43,278 nucleotides of DNA from Bacteroidota bacterium (GTDB lineage Bacteria > Bacteroidota > Bacteroidia > AKYH767-A > OLB10): NCBI GenBank assembly GCA_016713445.1, contig JADJPB010000022.1, positions 1 to 43,278 of the forward strand, given 5' to 3'. Each line of letters opens with the position of its first letter. Position 1 is the first letter of the stretch. Below the pieces are notes generated by a model that saw nothing but the letters and a program-made list of their open reading frames with translations, was not told the origin of the DNA and did no database searches. Positions 1 through 8,360 of this stretch are shown piece by piece. A program made the translations under genes and the position numbers.

Positions 1-912
1 TAGGGAAACAAATATTGCTGGTGTTGGGAAGTCGTGATTTTATACTTCCATTAATGAACCCATGTCTATACTCAATGCAAAGCTGTTGCTCTAAAAATGT
101 TCTCCAGCGAGAAGTATGAATCCCGTAATCCCAAAGTCCATCTCCAGCTAACTCACATGCTTTTCCAAATCCAACAATAGCTGGAACATTTAAAGTGCCG
201 GAACGTAATCCACGTTCGTGTCCGCCACCAATAATGGTATGTAAACTTACTCTTGGATTTTTCTTCTTACATATAAAGCGCCGACTCCTTTCGGACCATA
301 AATTTTATGTGCCGATAGCGTGCAAAGGTCCAAGTTTTGCTCTTCGACATTCACTCTCACTTTACCAATCGCTTGTGTAGTATCGCTAAGCAATAAAACT
401 TTTTTCTCTCGACATATTCTTCCAATCTCTGTACAATCTTGTAATACTCCCGTTTCGTTGTTGGCCATCATTACAGCAACTAGAATAGTGTCGGGTCGAA
501 TGGCATTTTGTAGTTCCAGTAAATCGATCTTGCCTTCTCGATCAACATTTAATATGCTGTATTCAATTCCATTTTTACTTAAATCATCTACTGTATCTAG
601 AATGGCTTTGTGTTCGGTAGCACAAACGATCATGTGTTTGCCTACCGTCGTATATCCTTTTGCTACTCCTCGAATGGCTAAATTCAATCCTTCCGTCGCG
701 CCCGAAGTGAAAATGATTTCATTGGGTTCGGCGCCAATTAACTGTGCTACATGTTCTCTTGCGCGTTCAACTACCGCTGAGGCAGCCCATCCCCAAGCAT
801 GTGTCGAGCTCGCTGCATTGCCAAATTTTTCTGTAAAATAGGGGAGCATGGCTTCCAATACCTTCGGGTCGACAGGCGTAGTACTATTATAATCAAGGTA
901 AATGGATTTCAT
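1..912 (-). CDS. iscS: Cysteine desulfurase (partial, frameshifted)
   Basis: PLP-dependent class V aminotransferase-fold enzyme that takes sulfur from L-cysteine for Fe-S cluster and thio-cofactor assembly in the cytoplasm. Visible: N-terminus MKSIYLDYNSTTPVDP, GATEGLNLAI at about residues 71-80, the ATEHKA segment at 99-104, ANNETGV near 150, and the PLP lysine in SAHKIYGPKG (K203). The frame breaks at a T5 run (plus strand 258-262). Restoring one base continues with RRKNPRVSLHTIIGGGHERG and on to the window edge. The catalytic-cysteine loop and C-terminus are outside the window. I start at 912 because homologues begin at this Met; an upstream ATG at 987 would add 25 unrelated residues. It is divergent from glyS. 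IscS and NifS/SufS-like assignments cannot be separated here. The frameshift is probably technical. Confidence 0.9.
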
Positions 913-1008
913 GGGATTGCAAAGTTCCGAAAAGGATGTCAATTTTTGGGTTAAAAAAGGGTGTAGGGTTTCTTTCTTTTTCGTCAAATATTTTAATCAG
1001 ATAAGAAT

Positions 1009-1016
1009 TATCTTTG
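1009..1016 (+). promoter_or_regulatory. Bacteroidota -7 box (TATCTTTG) for glyS
   Basis: TATCTTTG matches the TAnnTTTG -7 element of the main Bacteroidota sigma factor. It ends only 5 bases before the glyS ATG at 1022, so transcription would start at or next to the start codon. No clear -33 TTG is seen at the usual distance, which lowers confidence. Confidence 0.5.
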
Positions 1017-1021
1017 CCGCC

Positions 1022-2584
1022 ATGTCAACCAATACGATTAAAAAGCTGAGCGGCGAAGATTTATTCAAGAATATCATTAGCCATTCCAAGGAATATGGAT
1101 TTATTTTCCAGTCGAGTGAAATTTATGATGGCCTAAGTGCTGTTTACGATTATGGGCAGATGGGCGCAGAGCTGAAGAAGAATTTGCGCGACTACTGGTG
1201 GAAAGCAATGGTGCAACTCAATGAAAACATTGTGGGCATCGATGCCGCCATCTTTATGCATCCAACCACCTGGAAAGCTTCCGGACACGTGGATGCTTTT
1301 AGTGATCCATTGATTGACAATAAAGATTCGAAGAAAAGATATCGTGCCGATGTTCTCATCGAAGAACATGTTGCAAAAATTGAAGCAAAGATTGAGAAGG
1401 AAGTAGAAAAAGCAAAAAGCCGATTTGAGAATTTTGATGAAGCGATGTTTCGTTCTACCAATCCTCGTGTGGTAGAAAATCAAAAGAAGATTGATGAAAT
1501 CAATGCGCGTTTTAAAGCAGCCTTGGAAGAAGATAAACTGGAGGATGTAAAACAAATCATTATTGATTTGGAAATTACTTGTCCTGTTAGTGGTACACGC
1601 AACTGGACCGACGTGCGTCAGTTTAATTTGATGTTCAATACGCAGTTGGGATCGGTGAGTGAAGAAGCAAGTACTATTTATTTACGCCCTGAAACTGCAC
1701 AAGGAATTTTTGTTAATTTTTTAAATGTGCAAAAAACAGGTCGAATGAAAATTCCATTTGGGATTGCACAAACCGGAAAAGCATTTCGCAATGAAATTGT
1801 AGCCCGTCAATTTATTTTTCGCATGCGTGAGTTCGAGCAAATGGAGATGCAATTCTTCGTGAAGCCGGGTACCGATTTGCAGTGGTATGAGCAGTGGAAA
1901 AAAACGCGTATGGCATGGCACAACAGTCTTGGATTCCCAGAAAGCAAATATCGTTTTCATGATCATATTAAATTAGCGCATTATGCCAATGCTGCTTGCG
2001 ATATTGAATTTGAATTTCCATTTGGATTTAAAGAATTAGAAGGAATTCACTCGCGCACCGATTTCGATTTAAGAAATCATGAGAAGTTCAGCGGTAAGAA
2101 ATTACAATACTTCGATCCGGAAGACAATGAAAATTACATTCCGTATGTGGTGGAAACATCGATTGGGTTGGATCGTCTTTTCTTAGCAACGATGTCGCAA
2201 GCTTATCAGGAAGAACAATTGGAAGATGGTAGTTCTCGTGTGGTTTTAAAAATTCCGCCATTCTTAGCGCCCTACAAAGTGGCCGTATTGCCCTTAGTAA
2301 AAAAGGACGGACTCCCTGAAAAAGCGCGTGAGATCATGAATCAACTAAAGTTAGACTATCTGTGTATTTACGAGGAGAAAGATTCGATTGGCAAACGTTA
2401 CCGTAGAATGGATGCCATTGGTACTCCACTTTGCATTACTATCGATCACCAATCGTTGGAAGACAATATGGTTACCTTGCGCGATCGCGATACGATGCAA
2501 CAGGAGCGTGTAAGCATTGATTCCTTGATGCAATTAGTAAACGCGAAAGTGAGTATGCATGCACAGTTGAAGAAGTTGATGTAG
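1022..2584 (+). CDS. glyS: Glycyl-tRNA synthetase, single-chain class II type
   Basis: Charges tRNA-Gly with glycine using ATP, in the cytoplasm. The 520-residue product is the homodimeric eukaryote/archaea-like type used by Bacteroidota, not the alpha2beta2 enzyme. Visible: N-terminal YGFIFQSSEIYDGLSAVYDY; the catalytic stretch with AFRNEIVARQFIFRMREFEQ (class II motif 2); motif 3 VETSIGLDRLFLA; and a C-terminal anticodon-binding domain from about residue 415 (LAPYKVAVLPLVKK). I chose the ATG at 1022 because the longer in-frame ORF from 902 runs back over the cysteine desulfurase start and adds about 40 residues without family character. The reading frame is intact. It converges on propeller gene A about 60 bases downstream. 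Confidence 0.97.
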   Translation: MSTNTIKKLSGEDLFKNIISHSKEYGFIFQSSEIYDGLSAVYDYGQMGAELKKNLRDYWWKAMVQLNENIVGIDAAIFMHPTTWKASGHVDAFSDPLIDNKDSKKRYRADVLIEEHVAKIEAKIEKEVEKAKSRFENFDEAMFRSTNPRVVENQKKIDEINARFKAALEEDKLEDVKQIIIDLEITCPVSGTRNWTDVRQFNLMFNTQLGSVSEEASTIYLRPETAQGIFVNFLNVQKTGRMKIPFGIAQTGKAFRNEIVARQFIFRMREFEQMEMQFFVKPGTDLQWYEQWKKTRMAWHNSLGFPESKYRFHDHIKLAHYANAACDIEFEFPFGFKELEGIHSRTDFDLRNHEKFSGKKLQYFDPEDNENYIPYVVETSIGLDRLFLATMSQAYQEEQLEDGSSRVVLKIPPFLAPYKVAVLPLVKKDGLPEKAREIMNQLKLDYLCIYEEKDSIGKRYRRMDAIGTPLCITIDHQSLEDNMVTLRDRDTMQQERVSIDSLMQLVNAKVSMHAQLKKLM

Positions 2585-2644
2585 ATGTTGTTTTCAGGAA
2601 TCTTAATTTGATTTTTTAATTCAGATTTAATGATCCGTGAATAT

Positions 2645-4196
2645 TCATTTCATCACCTTCCCTGCCACCTGCTCTTTATCGGTTATTAATTGAACAAAAT
2701 AAATTCCGGATGAAAATGCATTCATGTAAATTTCGCTGGTGTAATAACCTCCGTGAATATTATCAATCTTTTTTTCATACAGTGTTCGTCCACTAACATC
2801 CAGTAAACGAATAATGCCGCCTCGGCCTTTTAGTTGAGATGCATTTACATGAATGAGATTCCATGCAGGATTATACCATGCCTGAAACGCAACTTTATTT
2901 TCGGTAGGTATATCTCCAATACCAACTGTTAACGTATCACATGGACTCCCTACTACTACACCCATATCGTAGTTGGGATTATTGGGTAATCCCCAATAGG
3001 TGCGTTTGCCGCCAAGGTAAAAACTATAGGGTAAATAATTACAACCAGTTGCACCGCTATCAGGAAAATGAATAACACCAAGATTCATGTTATATTGATT
3101 ATACACCGAGTCAGCATAAGGATAAGGGAAAGCAAATCCATCATAGTAAGTACCGGTTATATAAATTTTATCATCGGGTCCTCTTTTAATATCTCCAATA
3201 TAATATTGAGGTGAATTAAGACTCCAAATATTTGTTATTGAATAATTCGTATCCAATAAATCAACAACAAATAAATTCGAAGTATCGGGTGCGCTTGTTA
3301 TATATAAATATCTTCCATTTGCAGAAAACTCACAAGCCCAATACCCAGGCAAAGGCGAACTGGGCCGCATGGTATCCAGTGTAATGGGGTTAGAAAACAG
3401 CCCGGTGCAGCGATCGTAATCAAATACCTGTATAAGACCACTGTAATTTACATAAGCCAATTTAGTTCCTTGTTTATTCCAACGGAATTCAATGAAACTT
3501 CCACCTGTAACAGGTCCAATGTTTTGGAGCGTATCTAGTAAAATACCATTAGTAGAAATGAGATATGTATAAAAAGGATTATTTGTTATAATCCCATCAC
3601 CTGTTCTCATATATAGCCACCAGTCGCGTCCATTACCATGCTTAATGGCAGTTATGCAATCTGCCATCCTAACGTTAATTATTAAGGTATGTTTTTTGAA
3701 TTACACGCCCCATTCCATTATTGAAACTTAGGTCAATGATCGAATAATAGGTGTTGTACGTTATTGATCCGTCATTAGTAAATATATAGTATTTTTGATT
3801 ATCATTCGGAAAAGGAATTATTACCATTTCCTGGTACCAGGAAATTCCAATTATAGAATCACCATTTTCCATCATTAAATGCAATTTGTTTTTTATGTTT
3901 CCTTGCAAATTCACGGGATTACTAGTATCCCCAGTATGTGCATAAAATAATAATTGTCCAAGGGTATCACAAATTGAAACCGCTGTACCACGGCTGCGCA
4001 TAGCCGAAAAGTACGGTTGCGGATTGGACGGTACGGTAAAATCAATACCGGCTGAATCACCAAAACACCAAATGGCGTTGCGGGATTGAGCACGGCTTGT
4101 ATAGCTATACAATATTGTGAATAGCATTGCAAAAAAAAGAAGTGTGTTTTTCATTTTCATTCTCATTCTCATACTCATTCTCATACTCATTCTCAT
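2645..4196 (-). CDS. T9SS propeller protein, paralogue A (frameshifted)
   Basis: Secreted protein of about 516 residues, last of four tandem paralogues. Order: Met-rich leader, signal peptide (NTLLFFAMLFTILYSY then RAQ), a conserved start NAIWCFGDSAGIDF, repeated propeller-like strands, and a T9SS type A C-terminal domain ending EQVAGKVMK. The IWCFGDSAGIDF...GQLLFYAHTGDTSN pattern resembles a Bacteroidota family with a W-FG--AG-DF opening, which I read as a beta-propeller; the function is unknown. The frame breaks near 3675-3690, just before MADCITAIKHGNGRDWW; paralogue B reads through with NVRMADCITA, so one extra base here is likely. A combines N-type 1 with C-type 1 and is the only copy whose linker (GIGDIPTENKVAF) lacks the palindromic insert. 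Its ATG overlaps the TGA of B. Confidence 0.85.
4152..4196 (-). repeat. ATG-bearing hexamer microsatellite at the start of A
   Basis: On the minus strand this reads as ATGAGA/ATGAGT/ATGAAA hexamers and encodes MRMSMRMSMRMRMKM, giving eight in-frame methionines before the signal peptide. The first ATG overlaps the TGA of paralogue B (ATGA at 4196-4193). Paralogue B has the same repeat with fewer units, so the number of units varies between copies. Confidence 0.9.
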
Positions 4197-5765
4197 TTCA
4201 TCAACTTCCCCGCCACCTGTTCCTTATCAGTTATTAATTGAACAAAATAGATTCCGGATGAAAATGCATTCATGTAAATTTCGCTGGTGTAATAACCTCC
4301 ATGAATACTATCCATCTTTTTTTCAAACAGGGTTCGTCCACTAACATCCAGCAAACGAATGATACCTGCGCGACCTTTTAATTGCGATGCGTTTGCATGA
4401 ATGGAGATTCCATGCAGGATTGTACCATGATTGCATAATAGCTCCGCTCTCCCCTGATGGCGAAGGATCGCCAGGGCTGGGGAGAGGCCCACTGTTAACG
4501 TATCACACGGACTACCTGCTACTACGCCCATATCGTAATTGGGATTATTAGGCAAGCCCCAATAAGTTCGTTTACCGCCAAGGTAAAAACTATATGGTGT
4601 AAAATTGCAAGCGGGGAAAGCAGAATCTGGCTCGTTGATTACCGACAAATTCATATTATAAATATTGTAAGCTGAATCCGGATAGGGGAAATTCCAATTA
4701 TTCATACTATCAATATAGGCACTTGAAAGATAAATTTTATCATCGGGTCCTCGTTTTAAATCACCAGCAGTATTAACTGGAAATGGCGTTGTCCAAATTG
4801 TATCTCGAGTAAAAAGAAGTTGGTAAATTAATTAAATCATATTGATATAAATAAGAAATTGTTGAACTAGCGCTAACATATAAATATCTACCACTAGCAG
4901 AAAACTCACATGCCCAATAAGCAGGCAATGGCGAACTGGGCCGCATGGTATCCAGTGTAATTGGATTAGAAATAAGCCCAGTGCAGCGATCGTAATCAAA
5001 TACCTGTATAAGGCCACTGTAATTTACATACGCCATTTTAGTTCCTTGTTTGTTCCAACGGAATTCGACGAAACTTCCGCCAGTAAGTGGTCCAATATTT
5101 TGCTGTGCATTTAATAATATGCCAGTAGTAGTTATCAAGTATGTATAAAATGGGTTGTTTGCTAAAAAGCCATCACCTGATCTCATATACAACCACCAAT
5201 CTCTGCCATTACCATGCTTAATCGCTGTAATACAATCAGCCATTCTTACATTAACTATCAATGGAACATTTTTTTGAATTACCCTCCCCAGTCCATTATT
5301 AAAACTTAAGTCAATAATTGAATAGTAGGTATTGTATGTAATTGTACCATCATTCGTAAAGAGATAAAACTTCATTAAATTTCCTGGATATGGAATAATC
5401 ACCATTTCTTGATACCAGGAAATCCCAACAATAGAATCTCCATTTTCCATGAGTTGATGATTCTTATTTAAAATATTGCCTCTTGTATTGGTTCCATTAT
5501 TACTGGTATCGCCTGTGTGAGCATAAAACAATAATTGTCCTAATGTATCACAAATTGACACTGCTGTACCTCGACTACGCATGGCTGAAAAATAGGGTTG
5601 CGGATTTGAGGGCACGGTAAAATCAATACCGGCCGAATCACCAAAACACCAAATGGAATTACTTTTTTGGGCTTGGCTGTTTTTGCAATACAGTATTATG
5701 AATAGCATTTCAAAAAAAAGAAGTGTGTTTTTCATTCTCATTTTCATTCTCATTTTCATTCTCAT
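4193..5765 (-). CDS. T9SS propeller protein, paralogue B (frameshifted, mosaic)
   Basis: Same family as A. N-terminal half is type 1 (FFEMLFIILYCKNSQAQ signal, GIDFTVPSNPQPYF, NNPFYTYLIT). C-terminal half is type 2 (DLINLPTSF, DKIYLSSAYIDSMNNWNF, SVINEPDSAFPACNF) and almost identical in DNA to D. The frame breaks at an A5 run (4811-4815) where D has A4 and stays open. A second pair of changes, an extra G at 4403-4404 and a missing G in 4479-4482 relative to D, puts about 26 codons in the wrong frame and then restores it, so the linker reads LSPALAILRHQGRAEL instead of the LSPSPGDPSPSGES seen in D. The T9SS domain ends EQVAGKLMK. The start overlaps the stop of C as ATGA. Confidence 0.82.
4447..4486. 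repeat. Nested palindromic element in the linker of B
   Basis: Outer arms CTCTCCCC (4447-4454) and GGGGAGAG (4479-4486) enclose inner arms TGGCGA (4458-4463) and TCGCCA (4468-4473) around AGGA. The same element sits at the same place in C and D. This copy has one G fewer than D in the right outer arm, which shifts the reading frame. Confidence 0.85.
5733..5765 (-). repeat. ATG-bearing hexamer microsatellite at the start of B
   Basis: Minus-strand ATGAGA/ATGAAA hexamers encode MRMKMRMKMRM, giving six in-frame methionines, against eight in A. The first ATG overlaps the TGA of C (ATGA at 5765-5762), suggesting translational coupling. Confidence 0.9.
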
Positions 5766-7291
5766 TTCATTACCTTACCAGCCACCTGTTCCTTATCGGT
5801 TATTAATTGCACAAAATAGATTCCAGATGAAAATGCATTCATGTAAATTTCGCTGGTGTAATAACCTCCATGAATAGTATCAATCTTTTTTTCAACCAGT
5901 ATTCGTCCATTCAAATCTAGTAAACGAATTACACCTGCGTGGCCTTTTAGTTGTGATGCATTTACATGAATGAGATTCCATGCAGGATTGTACCATGCTT
6001 GCATAAGAGCTCCCCTCTCCTTTGATGGCGAAGGATCGCCAGGGTAGGGGGAGAGGCCTACACTTAATGTATCGCATGGACTCCCTGCCACCGCTCCCAT
6101 ATCGTAGTTAGGATTATTAGGCAATCCCCAATACGTGCGTTTGCCACCAAGGTAAAAACTGTAGGGTAAATAATTACAACCAACGGCACCGCTATCTGGA
6201 AAATGAATTACGCCTAAGTTCATGTTATATTGATTATATACCGTGTCAGCATAAGGATAAGGAAAAGTAAAACCATCAAAGTAAGTGCCTGTAACATAAA
6301 TTTTATCATCCGGTCCTCTTTTTAAGTCTCCTAAGTAATACTGTGGATTATTAATTGTCCATATATTGGTCAATGTTAAATTAGTATCCAGTAAATCAAC
6401 AACAAATAAAATTGATGAATCTGGATTAGAAGATATGTATAAAAATCTACCATTTGCAGAAAATTCACATGCAACATAATTTGGCAATGGAGTATTCGGC
6501 CGCATGGTATCAAGTGTAATAGGATTAGATATAAGCCCGGTGCAACGATCATAGTCAAATACCTGTATAAGGCCGCTGTAATTTACATACGCCATTTTAG
6601 TTCCTTGTTTATTCCAGCGGAATTCAACGAAACTTCCTAAGGAAATAAAACTAGGGTCTTGAAGTGCGTCTAAAATAATTCCCGCAGGTGTTATTAGATA
6701 AGTATAAAATGGGGTGCTAACAAGGTTGCCATTCCCTAATATGGAGTACAACCACCAATCTCGTCCATTGCCATGCTTAATTGCAGTGATACAATCTGCC
6801 ATACGTAAATTTAAAATCTGCTGGTTTTTGATTATTACTTTACCCAATCCATTATTAAAACTCATATCAATAATTGAATAGTAAATTCCATAGATAAGTG
6901 TTACATCTTGAGCAAACAGATAGAACTTTTGGGAATCTCCAGGCATCGGGATAATAACCAACTCCTGATACCAGGAAATTCCAATTATAGAATCTCCATT
7001 TTCCATGAGTTGATGATTTCTATTTAAAATATTTGCTCTTGTATTGGTGCTATTATTGCTTGTATCTCCCGTATGCGCATAAAACAATAATTGACCAAGG
7101 GTATCACAAATTGAAACAGCAGTTCCACGGCTACGCATAGCCGAAAAGTACGGTTGAGGATTGGACGGTACATTGAAATCTATACCGGCTGAATCACCAA
7201 AACACCAAATGGCGTTACGGTTTTGTGCCTGAGCGGTTTTGCAATTAATGAAAGTACATAGAATTGCAGCAAAAAGAATTAACTTTTTCAT
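5762..7291 (-). CDS. T9SS propeller protein, paralogue C (intact)
   Basis: Intact 509-residue member of the family. Signal peptide MKKLILFAAILCTFINCKTA then QAQ, the NRNAIWCFGDSAGIDFNVPS opening (N-type 2, shared with D), the invariant middle FRWNKQGTKMAYVNYSGLIQ, then C-type 1 (FVVDLLDTN, DKIYVTGTYFDGFTFPYPY, GVIHFPDSGAVGCNY, shared with A). Its linker GLSPYPGDPSPSKERGA is encoded by a diverged copy of the palindromic element. The T9SS type A domain at the end contains GGYYTSEIYMNAFSSGIYF and ends EQVAGKVMK. The start codon lies 6 bases after the stop of the truncated beta-helix gene, the same spacing as between the full beta-helix gene and D, so both pairs look like copies of one operon unit. 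Confidence 0.9.
   Translation of the reverse strand: MKKLILFAAILCTFINCKTAQAQNRNAIWCFGDSAGIDFNVPSNPQPYFSAMRSRGTAVSICDTLGQLLFYAHTGDTSNNSTNTRANILNRNHQLMENGDSIIGISWYQELVIIPMPGDSQKFYLFAQDVTLIYGIYYSIIDMSFNNGLGKVIIKNQQILNLRMADCITAIKHGNGRDWWLYSILGNGNLVSTPFYTYLITPAGIILDALQDPSFISLGSFVEFRWNKQGTKMAYVNYSGLIQVFDYDRCTGLISNPITLDTMRPNTPLPNYVACEFSANGRFLYISSNPDSSILFVVDLLDTNLTLTNIWTINNPQYYLGDLKRGPDDKIYVTGTYFDGFTFPYPYADTVYNQYNMNLGVIHFPDSGAVGCNYLPYSFYLGGKRTYWGLPNNPNYDMGAVAGSPCDTLSVGLSPYPGDPSPSKERGALMQAWYNPAWNLIHVNASQLKGHAGVIRLLDLNGRILVEKKIDTIHGGYYTSEIYMNAFSSGIYFVQLITDKEQVAGKVMK
6015..6055. repeat. Nested palindromic element in the linker of C
   Basis: Outer arms CTCTCC (from 6015) and GGGGAGAG (6048-6055); inner arms TGGCGA (6026-6031) and TCGCCA (6036-6041). 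It is more diverged than the copies in B and D but keeps the frame and gives the linker SPYPGDPSPSKERGA. Confidence 0.85.
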
Positions 7292-7297
7292 GCGATG

Positions 7298-8211
7298 CTA
7301 TTTAATAATAATTACTTTATTTACATCCAATATATTTCCACCTTCGTCTTTTCCTATGAGAAGTAGATTCGTATCACTTACCCTTTCTTGGAAACAATAC
7401 CTCAACTTGTTTTCATTATCCGGCACATTTATCACGTCTACTTCCTGCCCTTTTGTATTTAGAATTTTATATACCTTATAGAAATCATTGGGGACAGTAA
7501 TCCAGATGCATTGCTGGGTAGGGTTAGGTTCTATTTTCGTTTTGACTTCTGCTTCTTTTTGTTCTGAATTTAATATACGCAATGTGCTTGTTTCGGTTGG
7601 TTTTCGCTCCGTAAAAGTTAAGGCGCTAGCACTAAAGTTGACCTTCCCACACGGTAGGAATAAGAATGTGCCAATTGCATTAGATAAAGTGAATCTTCAA
7701 ACAACAAATAATCCTCATTATTGACTTTACAAATAGTTTCAAAAATATATTTATCGCTTTCCTGAATCAAATTAGTATCAACTACAACTTCTAATAAAAC
7801 TTCGGCAGAATCATTACTTTGTCGGCTTAAATAAATTTCCACATCATTTAAATACTCCGATGAGGAATTGATATAAGTATAATACAAATCAGAAAGCTGG
7901 GTATAAGATAACGGATTCATCGCAATAAAAGCAGAATCATTTCGCATTAACCGAAACAAGCGCTCAGCAATTATATAGTGTTGATCGGCATCTGTATTTT
8001 GTGAGTCAATCGCTAATGAAGCTAAAAACCGATCCATTTCATACTCTGTATTCTCTGCTAGATTACATTCAAGATCGTTGTGGGGATTGTTTTCGATAGC
8101 TGTAATAACGAATTGATTATATGGCCAAGGAGAAAAATTATTTCCAGTTCCCTGGGTAGCTCCCCAATGATACCATTCATTAGTGAATGGAATTGGTAAA
8201 AATTTCTTCAT
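7298..8211 (-). pseudogene. 5'-truncated copy of the beta-helix companion gene
   Basis: After correcting one base this encodes about 304 residues that match only the C-terminal part of the beta-helix protein at 9902-12226, from EWYHWG onward (NDLECNLAENTEYEMDRFLA, SYTQLSDLYYTYINSSSEYL, the EPNPTQQCIWIT sorting-type domain, ending DVNKVIIIK). The frame breaks at an A3 run (7634-7636) where the full copy has A4. The new N-terminus MKKFLPIPFTNEWYHW has no convincing signal peptide and no beta-helix repeats. The ORF is open upstream to an ATG at 8286, but that extension is unrelated. It is followed 6 bases later by propeller C. Most likely the remnant of a tandem duplication of the beta-helix plus propeller pair; it may be untranslated or unsecreted. 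Confidence 0.75.
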
Positions 8212-8258
8212 TGGAGTTGAATTTAGGTAGATAAAAGTAATGAAATGTTTCGAATTTT

Positions 8259-8360
8259 TTAAATGATTAAGAAATAAATACTCCAATTATAATTTGTTAG
8301 TTGGTATCTGCATACATTATTTAACAAAAAATGCATGAAAAGACTCATCTTTTTTCTCAT
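8259..8360 (-). other. Short ORF overlapping the stop of D (start remnant?)
   Basis: The TGA of D overlaps an ATG (8360-8357) exactly as at the C/B and B/A junctions. The ORF encodes only 33 residues (MRKKMSLFMHFLLNNV...) and has no recognisable domain. Its ATGAGA-type opening resembles the starts of A and B, so it may be the leftover start of a paralogue that once followed D. This rests on position and the opening codons only. Confidence 0.35.

Noticed and set aside
320..841. ORFs antisense to the cysteine desulfurase and similar long antisense ORFs elsewhere (such as 27251-27610)
   Set aside because: They lie wholly inside real genes, have no domain or signal features and follow codon-position shadow patterns.
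902..1021. Longer glycyl-tRNA synthetase start at 902
   Set aside because: The extension overlaps the cysteine desulfurase start, lies upstream of the promoter box and has no family similarity.
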